A stretch of 64,000 bases of DNA from Aerococcus loyolae (GCF_002871915.2 NZ_CP126958.1:1240001-1304000); one strand, 5' to 3'. Shown: positions 23,926-34,238, numbered from the stretch's first letter. The notes: generated by a model from the letters alone, not told the origin. Made by a program: numbers and translations.

Positions 23926-25007
23926 CCTGGTATCTCTCCTATCATATTAAACATGGGTAGCATCAACATCAGATAAATCGTTACGATAAATAGAGCAATC
24001 ACGATAAATAAGCCATTCTGAATCCAACGCATGAGCAGCTTGACCTGGTCTTGGTAATTCTTCAAACAACGCTGACTGTAAAGACGCATCTTGAGTGCCA
24101 ATTGACTCAGTAGCTCCCCCTGGTGGACAATGGCGGGAAATTCCCGGGTAAAAATATTGACCTCCCGTAACTGGCTGACAATAGCCTGGCCTTCTTCATA
24201 AGAATGGGCTAAATAGTGGCCAAAATCATAGAGGAAAGGAACCTCCTCTTGCTGGCTAAAAGTATCAATAATTTGCTTAATGGAATAGCCCACCTGGAAG
24301 AGCTGGCTAAATTCATAGGCGAAGTAATAGGTGTAATAAAGCCGCAAGAGTCTCCCTAAAATTGGAATTTTGACCAAGGCCTGAGCTTGGACTAAGGGAC
24401 CCACTTTTTGCTTCCAAAGTCGAAAAAGCAAATAGAAAACCACTAACGCCGTGACAAAGATTCCTAAAAGTAAGGGGAGATTTTCCAAGCACCAAAAGAG
24501 TAAGCCTAAGACTCCTGAATCAGGACTGGCTTGTAGGCGGTCAAATTGTGGTAAGACAAAGCCCCGCATGCCCAGTAGCATAAGTAAGAGTAAAAGCACT
24601 AGAAAAACTGGATAGCGTAAGCTTTGCCTGATAAGGGCTTGCTGGTGGGCTCTCTCCTTGAGATAGGCACTGATCGTCTTTAACCCTGGGGCAAAGTCAC
24701 CCCAGCGTTCAGCAACTTGGATTTGAAATTGAATATCCTTGGCCAGTTTCATTTCTCCAGTGGTTTCATAGAAGAAATGCCCTTCAATTAACAAGGCCTC
24801 CATGGCTTTAAAAGTCTCTTCCTGCTTGGGATAGAGGGCCGCTAAGAAGGAAAAGATGTCAATCATTTGAAAGCCTTCCATTAACATGTCAGCAATATAG
24901 GCAAGCACTTCGGCTTGGAGGGCTTTATTCCAAGAGGAAGTAATTTCATAATTAGCAATTTTCTTCCAATTGATAGGCTGCCAGAAGCTCGGCTTGGATT
25001 TTTCCAT
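23922..25007 (-). CDS. comGB: Competence pilus polytopic membrane protein ComGB
   Basis: GspF/PilC-like inner membrane platform of 361 residues. Hydrophobic segments are visible at about residues 135-160, 180-205 and 330-355. The conserved FSFLAALYP...TFKAMEALLIEGHFF, FAPGLKTISAYL and LLRLYYTYYFAYEFSQLFQVGYSI segments match the T2SSF fold. It overlaps comGA by 56 bases, with GGAGG nine bases before the ATG. Confidence 0.92.
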   Translation of the reverse strand: MEKSKPSFWQPINWKKIANYEITSSWNKALQAEVLAYIADMLMEGFQMIDIFSFLAALYPKQEETFKAMEALLIEGHFFYETTGEMKLAKDIQFQIQVAERWGDFAPGLKTISAYLKERAHQQALIRQSLRYPVFLVLLLLLMLLGMRGFVLPQFDRLQASPDSGVLGLLFWCLENLPLLLGIFVTALVVFYLLFRLWKQKVGPLVQAQALVKIPILGRLLRLYYTYYFAYEFSQLFQVGYSIKQIIDTFSQQEEVPFLYDFGHYLAHSYEEGQAIVSQLREVNIFTREFPAIVHQGELLSQLALKMRLYSQRCLKNYQDQVKLLMRWIQNGLFIVIALFIVTIYLMLMLPMFNMIGEIPG

Positions 25008-25956
25008 GGGTATAGGCCTCCTGCAATTTACTATTTAAGGACTTAAAGTCACTGGCCACTTCTCCCTTAGTGAGGTATTGGGCCAACATCCGGGCATTCA
25101 TCCATTCACAAAAAAGTTGCCGCGAGTCCGCTTCTCCTGTGACGGGAATAAGGCGCTGAGAAGCGACAAACAAGAGCGTTTGAAGCAATTGTTCTTGGCT
25201 CAGGCCCAACTCTTTCAATCGGCCAATGACGCCGATACAGTTCTTGGCATGGATGGTAGCAATCACCAAGTGCCCGGTTAGGGCCGCCCGCATCACCATT
25301 TGAGCGGTTTCTTCATCACGAATTTCACCGATCAAGAGAATATCAGGATGGTGGCGGAGGCTGGCCTTGATCAGGCGTTCATAAGTTAAGCCTGCCTTGC
25401 GGTTGACTGAGATCTGTAAGAAATTAGCTTCCTTAATTTCCACCGGATCCTCCATAGTAATCACCTGACAGGCGCGCTCCTGGTAGACCTCTCTTAAGAG
25501 ATGGTAGATGGTTGACGTCTTTCCCGAGGCCACCGGGCCAGAGAAAAGCATGAGCCCACTTTTTCGATAAAGATATTTCTTCATCTCCTCTAAGTCTTCA
25601 GCTTCTCGGTCGCTGTACTGCCACTGACTTTGGTCATAGAGCAGACGGATCACCAAGGATTCCTGCATGAGATAGTTGGCTAAGGTGGACAGCCTAAGTT
25701 CAATTTCTCCCTGGTCTAATTGATAGATCAAGGCCCCTTCTTGGGGTAAACGTTGCTCGCCCACATCTAAATGACTAATATACTTCAAATAGCGAATCCA
25801 GCGGCTACCAAAGTCTAAGTCAAACTGGCGCACCGGCTTTAGGATGCCCTCTTGGCGGAAATAGACTTGGTAAAGCCCCCTTTCTGGTAAAAGATGGATA
25901 TCGTCCACCCGGGCTTGGTAGGCTTCCCTGAGTATTTCTTGAGTGACTTTCTGCAA
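24952..25956 (-). CDS. comGA: Competence pilus assembly ATPase ComGA
   Basis: GspE/PilB-type ATPase of 334 residues that powers the transformation pilus. It starts with TTG at 25956, eight bases after AAGGAGG. Motifs: DDIHLLPERGLYQVYFR, Walker A MLFSGPVASGKTSTIYHL, the Asp box ITMEDPVE, Walker B PDILLIGEIRDEETAQ, and the His box ALTGHLVIATIHAKN. First gene of the seven-gene comG operon. Confidence 0.95.
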   Translation of the reverse strand: MQKVTQEILREAYQARVDDIHLLPERGLYQVYFRQEGILKPVRQFDLDFGSRWIRYLKYISHLDVGEQRLPQEGALIYQLDQGEIELRLSTLANYLMQESLVIRLLYDQSQWQYSDREAEDLEEMKKYLYRKSGLMLFSGPVASGKTSTIYHLLREVYQERACQVITMEDPVEIKEANFLQISVNRKAGLTYERLIKASLRHHPDILLIGEIRDEETAQMVMRAALTGHLVIATIHAKNCIGVIGRLKELGLSQEQLLQTLLFVASQRLIPVTGEADSRQLFCEWMNARMLAQYLTKGEVASDFKSLNSKLQEAYTHGKIQAELLAAYQLEENC

Positions 25957-26302
25957 GTTATCCCTCCTTTTCCTTCATTAAATACTATGAATGACTTAGG
26001 CGTTAACCGCCTACTTATTGGTCCGCAAAATCCTTCACTTTTTATTTTTAATTTTCTCAGCTTTTTAAGCTAAAAAAATCAGTTCGAATAACTCTCATCC
26101 GTCTGAAGTCAAAAATGTCAAACAGCTAAAACGCTATCATTTTTATCTATGCAAAAATCGTCAGTGAGCGCCTACTTTTTACTGTTTTTGCAAGATTTAA
26201 TCCCGGGTAAAAATGACTTTAATTGCCTTCTGTCCTATAATGAATTGCAGAGCTCAAACTGGCTTTGTGCTTATAAAATAAAAAAGAAGGATGGTGGAAT
26301 AG
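25957..26302. other. Divergent intergenic region between comG and the V-ATPase operon
   Basis: 346 bases with no supported gene. It holds the V-ATPase promoter at its right end and must hold the comG promoter at its left. I looked for the ComX/SigX box TACGAATA toward comG and did not find it on the minus strand; a TTCGAATA occurs on the plus strand near 26083. A small palindrome TAGGCG-TTAAC-CGCCTA lies near 25998-26014. Confidence 0.4.
26214..26241 (+). promoter_or_regulatory. Promoter of the V-ATPase operon
   Basis: TGACTT (26214-26219), 16 bases, TATAAT (26236-26241), about 60 bases before the first gene, whose ribosome binding site GAAGGATGGTGG lies in between. The -10 is consensus and the -35 partial. 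Confidence 0.55.
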
Positions 26303-26632
26303 ATGGATAAAATCATAGAGCAATTGCACCATATGGAAGTTGATGCCAATCGTCATCTTGAGAGTGTTCAAGAAGAAAAATTAGCCTTGCGTCAAGACTA
26401 TGACCAAAAAAAAGCTGATTATAAGAAACAAGCTCAAGCTAAATATGACGAAGAGTTAGCCAGGGTCCAAGCTCGTAACCAAGACTTACGCGAGAAGCGA
26501 ACCCAAGACTTGCAAACAAGCTACAACCGACAAATGGAGCAAATCAAACAGCTCGTTGATCATGATCAAGACAGCTACCTCAAGGATTTCTTCAATCAAT
26601 TACAGGCACTCGGAGTGACAGGCGATGACTAA
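26303..26632 (+). CDS. ntpF: V-type ATPase peripheral stalk subunit (G/H type, NtpF-like)
   Basis: A 109-residue protein almost entirely made of charged heptads (HHMEVDANRHLESVQEEKLALRQDYDQKKADYKKQ...), with no membrane helix. That is the shape of the long coiled-coil stator subunit which pairs with subunit E. It begins the operon and overlaps the C-subunit gene by eight bases, as in other bacterial V-ATPase clusters. Naming follows Enterococcus hirae; sequence identity alone is weak because coiled coils look alike. Confidence 0.8.
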   Translation: MDKIIEQLHHMEVDANRHLESVQEEKLALRQDYDQKKADYKKQAQAKYDEELARVQARNQDLREKRTQDLQTSYNRQMEQIKQLVDHDQDSYLKDFFNQLQALGVTGDD

Positions 26633-27662
26633 CTATACCGCAATCAACACCAAGGTCCGGGCCATGAAAGGTCAGCTGGTCTTGACTCCAGAAGAAATCG
26701 ATGACCGCTTAGCAGGTTATACCTTATCAGACCTCTATCAGGTCCTCGACCAATTGCCCTCCTACCATCAAGTGATGCCCAGCGAACAAAATAAGCTTGA
26801 TCTCACTGCGGTAAATTTGATCGAACTGATTGATCGGGGCTTGCGCTATGACTTTCTCAAGCTCTACCGCTTTTCTGGTTTCGAACAACGGGCGGCCTTG
26901 TCGGTCTATGGGATTCGTTTTGAACGCGAATTTATCACCAAGGTGCTCAGAGGCTTGGAGCGCCAAGAATCGGTCCCTTTTGTCGTCAACCCATTTACTG
27001 ACTACTTGGAAAAGCACCGCCACTTTCACATCGGTGAACTGATTACCAAGACATCGGTCCTTGATGCCATTGATACCTTTAGAGATACCGATTACGGTCA
27101 ATTCTTTGAAGACTATCATGATTATTTCCATGACCACGACTACAACCATTACATTATCAGTACCGTCTTTGAACAATACTGTGCGGTCTTGGTTTGGAAG
27201 AAGGCCAGTCGGGGACTTAATGATAAGGCCTTGACCCGCTTTAAGAAGTTATTTGGTAGTGAGATGGACTTAGCCAATATCCGGACCATTTTTCGTTTGA
27301 AATTCTACTATAAGGTGGATGAGAACTTTATCCGCTCCCAACTCTTTAGCCCAGGTCGCTATCTCAATGAAGCTAACATCAGTGCCCTCCTGGCTAGTCA
27401 AGACAAGAACACTTTCTTCAACCTCTTGACCAACTTGGGCTACCAAGATTTATTCAAGAGTGGAGAAAATAAAGTGGTGAGCTTGAAGCAACAAAAGGCT
27501 TGGCTAAAGACCATTGAGCACCGTTTTGCTAAGAGTTTACCGCAGTCGGTTTTGCCCCTCTTTGACTATCTCAGTCTCAAAGAATTAGAAGCTGACCTAC
27601 TCAAAGAAAAGGTAGAGGCGATTGCCTACCAATCCCCTGTTACTATGCCATTCCATAATTGA
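26625..27662 (+). CDS. ntpC: V-type ATPase subunit C (d-type, rotor-ring cap)
   Basis: Soluble all-helical subunit of 345 residues that connects the central stalk to the K ring. YTAINTKVRAMKGQLV, LLNALGYQD-like NLLTNLGYQDLF and NIRTIFRLKFY are typical of the vATP-synt_AC39 family. It follows the stalk gene with an overlap and is followed by subunit I. In streptococci this gene sits further down the operon, so the position here differs. Confidence 0.88.
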   Translation: MTNYTAINTKVRAMKGQLVLTPEEIDDRLAGYTLSDLYQVLDQLPSYHQVMPSEQNKLDLTAVNLIELIDRGLRYDFLKLYRFSGFEQRAALSVYGIRFEREFITKVLRGLERQESVPFVVNPFTDYLEKHRHFHIGELITKTSVLDAIDTFRDTDYGQFFEDYHDYFHDHDYNHYIISTVFEQYCAVLVWKKASRGLNDKALTRFKKLFGSEMDLANIRTIFRLKFYYKVDENFIRSQLFSPGRYLNEANISALLASQDKNTFFNLLTNLGYQDLFKSGENKVVSLKQQKAWLKTIEHRFAKSLPQSVLPLFDYLSLKELEADLLKEKVEAIAYQSPVTMPFHN

Positions 27663-27676
27663 AAGGAGTTCCTTGG

Positions 27677-29626
27677 ATGATTACAAAGATGAGTATGGTC
27701 AACATATCTGGTCCCCGTGATGACATCGACCGGATGGCTGACCAATACTTAAGTCATTATGATATTCATTTAGAAAATACTCTAAAGGAATTATCAGAAA
27801 TTCAGACTTTAAAACCCTATACCAGTCCTGATCCCTACCAACCCTGGGCTGATCGGATTGATAACTTATTACAAATCACGAGTGATGAAGAAGAAGAATT
27901 AGAAGGCGATTGTCGCGACTTAGACTTTGACTATATCAAGCGTCTGGTGACTGAGGTCGAAAAAGATTGCTCCGATGTCCAAGGGCAATTAAATGAAGTC
28001 AATGAATCACTGGAGAAGTTAGAGGCTGACTACAACACCTACCTGCCTTTTTCCGAAATCGATTATAACTTAGCCGATATTCTTTCCATGGAAAAGATTA
28101 AGTTTCGCTTTGGTCGCTTTACTGAAGCCAACTATCGCAAGTTTAAAAAATATATCGATAATATGATTCCTTCCATCTTCATTCCTTCTAAAACCGAGGA
28201 CGGCTATGTTTATGGCCTTTACTTTGTGCCTGCCGAAGCCCGGCAACGGGTAGACGCTTTGTATTTCTCCTTAGCATGGCAAAGAATTTACCTGCCTGAA
28301 GAAAGCGGGACTTTTAAAGAAATTCTTAGCCGCTACCAAGGCGAAATTCAAAAACTCAAGAAAATGCAAGCTGATTTAGAAACCAAGCTAAAAGCCTTCC
28401 TCCTACCTGTTAGAGACAATTTATTGGAAGCTAAACAACGCCTCCATAAGTTATCCAAGGCCTTTGGGGTCCGCCGTTATGCAGCCATTACCCGAAATGA
28501 ATTTGCTAAGAAAGAGACCCGCTATCTCTTAATCGGCTGGATGGATGAAGATGATGCCAAATCCTTAGTCAACGACGTCAAAGATGATCCTAACGTAACC
28601 ATCTATATTGAAGACGATAGTGATGAAGATAATATTGAACCTCCCACGAAATTGAAGAATAATTTCTTTACCAAACCCTTTCGCATGATCACTAAGATGT
28701 ATGGGACCCCCAATTATGAAGAGATGGACCCTACACCCTTAGTGGCAGTAACCTATTCCTTAATGTTTGGGGCTATGTTTGGGGACGTGGGCCACGGGCT
28801 CTTACTCTTTTTATTAGGCTTAGTGTCCTACCATCTACCTAAAGTCGCCATGGCCAAGATGTTCTTGCCAGTGGGTATTTCATCCATGCTTTTCGGTTTC
28901 TTATACGGTTCCGTGTTTGGGATTGAAGACAAGATTATTGAACCCATCTGGTTGAGTCCAAGTAAGGCTATGACCAATGTACCCTTCTTTGGGACTTTGA
29001 ATACGGTCTTTGTGGTGTCAGTTTGCTTTGGGATGTTCTTAATTCTCTTAACCATGCTGATGAATTTTGTCTTACGGCTTAAAGAAGGCGAAAAATTAGA
29101 AGCCATTTTCGACCGCAATGGCCTCATGGGCTTGATTTTCTACGGCTTAATGGTGTTGACCCTGGTCCTCTACATGACTGGTCATTCCTTACCTGCCCTA
29201 GGCATTATTATTGCCATCATGGTTATTTCCCTACTCTGCATTGGCTTTAAGGAACAAATCATTAACTTTATTGAAAAGAAAAAAGCCGACAATGAAGACG
29301 GGATCGTGATTCAATTAATCACCGTTTTCTTTGAAGCTTTTGAAACCTTATTATCCTTTATTTCCAATACCATTTCCTTTGTCCGGGTGGGTGCCTTTGC
29401 CATCAGCCACGGCGTGATGATGGGGATTGTTTTAATGTTTGCCAATCTGGAAGGCAATAACCCTAACTGGTTGGTCTTTATCCTAGGTAACCTCTTCGTC
29501 ACTGGATTCGAAGGTTTGGTTGTCTTTATCCAAGTCTTACGGCTAGAATTCTATGAACTCTTCAGTCACTTCTATAAGGGCGACGGGATTGAGTTCAAGA
29601 GTGTTTGGTCATCAACCAAGTCATAA
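27677..29626 (+). CDS. ntpI: V-type ATPase membrane subunit I (a-type)
   Basis: Stator membrane subunit with the ion half-channels, 649 residues. The ATG at 27677 has AAAGGAG eight bases upstream; the frame opens earlier with TTG but without a site. A soluble N-terminal arm with coiled coils (to about residue 330) precedes seven or eight membrane helices with MFGAMFGDVGHGLLLF, LPVGISSMLFGFLYGSVFG, SFVRVGAFAISHGVMMGI and FEGLVVFIQVLRLEFYEFFS-like LRLEFYELFSHFY. The Arg in LRLEFYE is the conserved functional residue. Confidence 0.95.
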   Translation: MITKMSMVNISGPRDDIDRMADQYLSHYDIHLENTLKELSEIQTLKPYTSPDPYQPWADRIDNLLQITSDEEEELEGDCRDLDFDYIKRLVTEVEKDCSDVQGQLNEVNESLEKLEADYNTYLPFSEIDYNLADILSMEKIKFRFGRFTEANYRKFKKYIDNMIPSIFIPSKTEDGYVYGLYFVPAEARQRVDALYFSLAWQRIYLPEESGTFKEILSRYQGEIQKLKKMQADLETKLKAFLLPVRDNLLEAKQRLHKLSKAFGVRRYAAITRNEFAKKETRYLLIGWMDEDDAKSLVNDVKDDPNVTIYIEDDSDEDNIEPPTKLKNNFFTKPFRMITKMYGTPNYEEMDPTPLVAVTYSLMFGAMFGDVGHGLLLFLLGLVSYHLPKVAMAKMFLPVGISSMLFGFLYGSVFGIEDKIIEPIWLSPSKAMTNVPFFGTLNTVFVVSVCFGMFLILLTMLMNFVLRLKEGEKLEAIFDRNGLMGLIFYGLMVLTLVLYMTGHSLPALGIIIAIMVISLLCIGFKEQIINFIEKKKADNEDGIVIQLITVFFEAFETLLSFISNTISFVRVGAFAISHGVMMGIVLMFANLEGNNPNWLVFILGNLFVTGFEGLVVFIQVLRLEFYELFSHFYKGDGIEFKSVWSSTKS

Positions 29627-29677
29627 TTCATAAGTTGTCGATTTAATTCAATTTAATTTAAAAAAAGGAGAATGAAA

Positions 29678-30124
29678 ATGTCTATTGCTACTATGCTTAA
29701 ATTAACGATTGCCTTAACCTTTATCCTTGCTTTTGTCCTTCCAGGCGCTTACTACTTCTTAGGCCATGCCGGTCGGGAACGTTATAAGAAAACCTTGGCT
29801 TGGAATGTCTTTGCCTTGGTTTCAGGAATTGCTATTGCCTTAATTATTGCCTACCATCCAGAAGTAGCCTTTGCGGCTGGTCAAGAAGGTGGCGCTGCTA
29901 GTGACGGCTTAGCCCGTGGCTTAGGTTTTATCGGTGCTGCCCTTTCCACTGGTCTATCCTGTGTGGGTGCTGGTATTGCCGTATCTAACTCTGCTTCTGC
30001 AGCTCTTGGTGCCATTAGTGAAGACTCATCTATCTTTGGTCGTTCATTGATCTTTGTTGGTTTGGCTGAAGGTATCTCCCTCTTCGGTTTAATTGTTTCC
30101 TTCTCTATCCTAGGTCAACTTTAA
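29678..30124 (+). CDS. ntpK: V-type ATPase rotor subunit K with a non-canonical N-terminal half
   Basis: Protein of 148 residues. The C-terminal 75 residues form one classic rotor hairpin: GLGFIGAALSTGLSCVGAGIAV, the polar loop AISEDSSIFG, and FVGLAEGISLFGLIVSFSIL with the ion-binding Glu. The N-terminal half has two hydrophobic segments (about 8-28 and 42-60) but no glycine-rich rotor pattern and ends HPEVAFA/AGQEGG, which resembles a signal-peptidase site. Enterococcus NtpK instead has two rotor hairpins. The second ATG is chosen because AAGGAG is properly spaced for it. It ends overlapping the F-subunit start by one base. Confidence 0.9.
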   Translation: MSIATMLKLTIALTFILAFVLPGAYYFLGHAGRERYKKTLAWNVFALVSGIAIALIIAYHPEVAFAAGQEGGAASDGLARGLGFIGAALSTGLSCVGAGIAVSNSASAALGAISEDSSIFGRSLIFVGLAEGISLFGLIVSFSILGQL

Positions 30125-30432
30125 TGAAACAATATCTCATTAGCGATAATGTGCATTCCTTAACCGGGATGAAACTGGTGGGCGTTGATGGCGTCTTGAT
30201 CAAGGACCAAGATTCATTTGAAGAGGCTTTTCAAGCAGTCTTGGAAAGAAATGATATTGGTGTCTTGATGATTTCGCCCCAGCTGATTGCTGACCACCAG
30301 GACCTAGTCGATGAGGTGCGATTCAACCGCTCAACACCTCTGATTGTAGAGATGTTAGGCCCCAATGAATATGCATCCGAACAATCCTCAATCGCTGACA
30401 CCATCCAGCGTGCCATTGGGATATCCATTTAG
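30124..30432 (+). CDS. ntpG: V-type ATPase subunit F (central stalk, NtpG-like)
   Basis: Small Rossmann-like subunit of 102 residues. MKLVGVDGVLIKDQDSFEEAFQAVLERNDIGVLMISPQLIA and the C-terminal helix SIADTIQRAIGIS fit the vATP-synt_F family. It binds subunit D in the central rotor. The start codon shares its A with the stop of the K gene, so the two are translationally coupled. Named after the E. hirae gene. Confidence 0.9.
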   Translation: MKQYLISDNVHSLTGMKLVGVDGVLIKDQDSFEEAFQAVLERNDIGVLMISPQLIADHQDLVDEVRFNRSTPLIVEMLGPNEYASEQSSIADTIQRAIGISI

Positions 30433-30446
30433 GAGAGGAGCCTAGT

Positions 30447-31025
30447 ATGAAACTTGAAGAAAAAATGGCTTATTTTAAGGATCAAGTGACCCAACAAAGC
30501 CAAGCTGAAATTGACCAACAAATTAACCAATATCGGCAAACACTAGAAGACGATTACCAAAAATTTCAAGAGCAAACCGATGAAACTTTTGCTCATCGTT
30601 TAGTTAACGAAAAAGAAGCCTTACGCAAGGAAAATAATAAGGCTATTTCTCAAATTCAAATCAACCAACAACGGGAATTGTTCTTAACCGAAGAGAACAT
30701 GAAACTGACTCTCTTCCAAACCTTCACCAAGCAAATCGAAAGCTATCAAGAAAGTGAAGCTTATATTGAACAATTGAAAAAAATGCTGAAGAATATTCAA
30801 GCCTACGCAGGTCGTGAAAAATACGACCTCTACATCGATGAAAATGATAGTCATTTAAGAAGTCAATTAGAAAGTTATGCTTCCCACCCTATCATTATCT
30901 CTGACCGTCCCTTCATGGGCGGCATCCGGGCGGTATTAAGAGAGCGTCAAATCTTAGTAGACTACTCCTTCTTAACCTTTCTTGACCGTCTCAAAGAAAA
31001 CTTTGTCATTAAGGAGGCTGATTAA
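30447..31025 (+). CDS. ntpE: V-type ATPase subunit E (peripheral stalk)
   Basis: Stator subunit of 192 residues, with a long N-terminal coiled coil (KMAYFKDQVTQQSQAEIDQQINQYRQTLEDDYQKF...) to about residue 95 and a small C-terminal globular domain (YDLYIDENDSHLRSQL...MGGIRAVLRERQILVDYSFLTFLDRLKENF). AGGAGAGGAG precedes the ATG. The E and A genes are three bases apart. Confidence 0.92.
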   Translation: MKLEEKMAYFKDQVTQQSQAEIDQQINQYRQTLEDDYQKFQEQTDETFAHRLVNEKEALRKENNKAISQIQINQQRELFLTEENMKLTLFQTFTKQIESYQESEAYIEQLKKMLKNIQAYAGREKYDLYIDENDSHLRSQLESYASHPIIISDRPFMGGIRAVLRERQILVDYSFLTFLDRLKENFVIKEAD

Positions 31026-31028
31026 TCG

Positions 31029-32792
31029 ATGGGAGAAAATACAATTTATGCCATTAATGGCCCCATTGTTACCGTCAAGGGCAATACCGATTTTTCCATG
31101 CAAGAATTGGTCCATGTCGGTAAGAGTCGCTTAGTTGGCGAAGTGATTCGTATCGACCAAGCCAAAACCACCATCCAAGTCTATGAAGAGACCGCCGGCT
31201 TAAAACCAGGCGAACCCATTTACGGGAGTGGCTCAGCCATGACGGTTGAGCTGGGTCCTGGCCTCTTGAATAATATCTACGATGGGATTGAACGGCCCCT
31301 AGAAGATATCGCTGAATCGAGTGGCTTCTATATTAAAAGAGGCGTCAATGTCGACTCGCTCGACCGCCAAAAAGCTTGGCAAATTACCCCAACCGTTCAA
31401 GTCGGTGACCAAGTATCAGCTGGGGACGTCATCGCTGAAGTCCAAGAAACCCAAGCCATTAAACATAAAATCATGGTCCCTAATTCTGTGGTCGGTGAAG
31501 TAGTTAATGTAGTGGCTCCTGGTTCTTATACCATTGAAGAAACCCTAGCTACTATCCGCCAATTTAATGGTGAGGAATACCAAGTCAAGGCCTATCAAAA
31601 ATGGCCGATCCGTACCCCACGACCTGTGGCTAAGCGGTTAGAAAGTACTACCCCACTGCTTACTGGACAACGGATTATTGATACCGTCTTCCCGATTGCT
31701 AAGGGCGGGACAGCGGCCATTCCAGGTGGTTTCGGTACTGGGAAAACCACCATGCAACACCAAATCGCTAAATTTGCCGATGCCGATGTCATTGTCTACA
31801 TTGGTTGCGGGGAACGTGGCAATGAAATGACGGAAGTCTTGGAAGATTTCTCTAAACTGATTGACCCGCGTTCTAACGCCCCATTAATGGAACGGACCGT
31901 CTTAATCGCTAACACTTCCAATATGCCAGTGGCCGCTCGGGAAGCTTCCATTTATACTGGCTTAACCATTGCTGAATATTATCGGGATATGGGTTATGAT
32001 GTGGCCATTATGGCCGATTCCACTTCCCGTTGGGCGGAAGCCTTACGTGAATTATCGGGCCGTTTGGAAGAAATGCCAGCTGAAGAAGGTTATCCTGCCT
32101 ACCTGGCTAGCCGGATCGCAACCTTCTATGAAAGAGCCGGCGATATGGAAACCCTCAACCACGACAATGGTTCAGTGTCAATTATCGGGGCGGTCTCCCC
32201 TCAAGGAGGGGACTTCTCTGAACCCGTGACCCAAAACACCAAGCGTTTTGTTCGTTGTTTCTGGGGACTGGATGCCAACCTGGCCCATGCCCGTCACTAC
32301 CCAGCCATTAACTGGATGAATTCCTATTCTCAATACGTGGATGACCTAACGGCTTGGTATAATAAACAGGTTTCCGAAGAATTCGTGGAGAACCGCTCAC
32401 AAATGATGGCCCTACTCCACGAAGAAGATGAATTAAATGAAATTGTTAAGTTAATTGGTTCAGATATCTTACCTGATTCGCAAAAATTAACCCTTCAAAC
32501 CGCACGAATTATTCGTTTAGGTTTCTTACAACAAAACACCTTCCACGAAATCGACCAAGCAGTGCCGATTGCTAAGCAAGCCAAGATGTTAGATGTGATT
32601 CTCTATCTCCATTCCCGCTGCCAACAATTGGTCCAATGGGGGATGCCAATGTCTTATATCGCTAAGGCTGATATCTTTAACCAATTAATTACCATGAAGT
32701 TTGATGTGCCAAATGATGACTTAGAAGCCTTTGATCATTATTATGAAGATATCGATCGCTTCTATGAAAAAGCAATGCAAGAAAATGGATAA
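31029..32792 (+). CDS. ntpA: V-type ATPase catalytic subunit A
   Basis: Catalytic nucleotide-binding subunit of 587 residues. The P-loop [20 protein letters not shown] lies near residue 230; [18 protein letters not shown] with the catalytic Glu follows, then [31 protein letters not shown] and the bulge domain upstream of the P-loop (residues about 110-190). Length and motifs are fully typical. Together with subunit B it forms the A3B3 head. Confidence 0.97.
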   Translation: MGENTIYAINGPIVTVKGNTDFSMQELVHVGKSRLVGEVIRIDQAKTTIQVYEETAGLKPGEPIYGSGSAMTVELGPGLLNNIYDGIERPLEDIAESSGFYIKRGVNVDSLDRQKAWQITPTVQVGDQVSAGDVIAEVQETQAIKHKIMVPNSVVGEVVNVVAPGSYTIEETLATIRQFNGEEYQVKAYQKWPIRTPRPVAKRLESTTPLLTGQRIIDTVFPIAKGGTAAIPGGFGTGKTTMQHQIAKFADADVIVYIGCGERGNEMTEVLEDFSKLIDPRSNAPLMERTVLIANTSNMPVAAREASIYTGLTIAEYYRDMGYDVAIMADSTSRWAEALRELSGRLEEMPAEEGYPAYLASRIATFYERAGDMETLNHDNGSVSIIGAVSPQGGDFSEPVTQNTKRFVRCFWGLDANLAHARHYPAINWMNSYSQYVDDLTAWYNKQVSEEFVENRSQMMALLHEEDELNEIVKLIGSDILPDSQKLTLQTARIIRLGFLQQNTFHEIDQAVPIAKQAKMLDVILYLHSRCQQLVQWGMPMSYIAKADIFNQLITMKFDVPNDDLEAFDHYYEDIDRFYEKAMQENG

Positions 32793-32804
32793 GGGGGAAA
32801 ATAA

Positions 32805-34238
32805 ATGGCAATTGAATATTTAGGATTAAGTTCGATTGAAGGCCCTCTTGTCGTGGTCGACGGTGTTAGAGGGGCGGCCTATGGTGACATTGTCCGCTTC
32901 CGAACTAACCGTTCTGACCAAAAAGTGGGTCAAATTATCACAATTGAAGGCGAACATGCCCTGATACAGGTTTTTGACTCGACTACTGGGATGTCCCTAG
33001 ATAATACCCATACTCACTTTACCGGTAAGGGGATGGAATTAGGCCTAGGTCCTGATATCTTAGGACGGACCTTTAACGGGATCGGTCAACCGATCGATGG
33101 CTTAGGCGCTATCCACGCTGAGGTCAGCCGTGATGTCAATGGAGCGCCCCTCAACCCGGTCTCACGGATCTATCCCCGTGACTATATCGAAACTGGTTTT
33201 TCCGCTATTGACGGCTTAACGACCCTGATTCGCGGGCAAAAGTTACCAATCTTCTCCGGTGATGGGATGCCTCATAACCAACTGGCTGCTCAAATTGCTA
33301 AGCAAGCCAAACTCGGTGACGGCGTTGACGGCGAATTTGCGGTCGTCTTTGCTGCCATGGGGGTTAAACACGATGTGGCCGACTTCTTTAAGCGATCCTT
33401 TGAAGAAAGTGGCGCTATGGAACACGTGACCATGTTCGTCAATACTGCTGACGACCCCGTGATGGAACGTTTGATTACCCCACGGATGGCCCTCACTACC
33501 GCCGAATACCTGGCCTATGACTTAGGCAAGCATGTCCTGGTTATTTTGACCGATATGACTTCCTTCTGTGAAGCCTTGCGTGAAGTTTCTAACGCTAAAC
33601 AAGAAATCCCTTCCCGTAAAGGTTATCCTGGCTACCTCTATTCCGAGTTAGCTACTATCTACGAACGGGCAGGTATTGTTAAAGGACGGCAAGGTTCAGT
33701 GACCCAAATTCCAATTCTAACCATGCCTAACGATGACATCACCCACCCGATTCCTGACCTTACCGGTTATATTACTGAAGGTCAGGTGGTCTTGGACCGG
33801 AGTATTGAAGGGAAGAATATCTATCCACCAATTAATCCCCTGCCTTCCTTGTCCCGTTTAATGAAGGACGGGATTGGGGATGGCTACACCCGTGAGGACC
33901 ATGACGCGGTATCTAACCAACTCTTCGCCGCTTACTCCCAAGCTATTGATGCCCGTTCCTTAGCATCGGTTATCGGGGAAGAAGAACTTTCTGACTTGGA
34001 TAAGAAATACTTAGCCTTCGGAGAAGCCTTTGAACAAGAATTTATTGGGCAAAAGCAAGATGAGAACCGGACTATTACCGATACCTTGAACTTGGGTTGG
34101 GACCTACTCCGTAGCTTCCCACGGACCGAGTTAAACCGGATGGATAGTCAATTACTCGACAAATATTATGAAGACACCACTTATTCTTACAAAAAAGATG
34201 CCCTAGATAAGGATAGTAAGCAGGACGGTGAGGACTAA
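32805..34238 (+). CDS. ntpB: V-type ATPase non-catalytic subunit B
   Basis: Regulatory head subunit of 477 residues. The degenerate P-loop reads [18 protein letters not shown], the normal state for B subunits, which lack the GKT Lys-Thr. [40 protein letters not shown] is highly conserved. The ribosome binding site is AAGGGGG ahead of the ATG. The 3' end abuts the D gene (ACTAATGG). Confidence 0.97.
   Translation: MAIEYLGLSSIEGPLVVVDGVRGAAYGDIVRFRTNRSDQKVGQIITIEGEHALIQVFDSTTGMSLDNTHTHFTGKGMELGLGPDILGRTFNGIGQPIDGLGAIHAEVSRDVNGAPLNPVSRIYPRDYIETGFSAIDGLTTLIRGQKLPIFSGDGMPHNQLAAQIAKQAKLGDGVDGEFAVVFAAMGVKHDVADFFKRSFEESGAMEHVTMFVNTADDPVMERLITPRMALTTAEYLAYDLGKHVLVILTDMTSFCEALREVSNAKQEIPSRKGYPGYLYSELATIYERAGIVKGRQGSVTQIPILTMPNDDITHPIPDLTGYITEGQVVLDRSIEGKNIYPPINPLPSLSRLMKDGIGDGYTREDHDAVSNQLFAAYSQAIDARSLASVIGEEELSDLDKKYLAFGEAFEQEFIGQKQDENRTITDTLNLGWDLLRSFPRTELNRMDSQLLDKYYEDTTYSYKKDALDKDSKQDGED

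Noticed and set aside
25957..26302. ComX/SigX recognition box upstream of comGA
   Set aside because: The only near match (TTCGAATA near 26083) points toward the V-ATPase operon, not comG.
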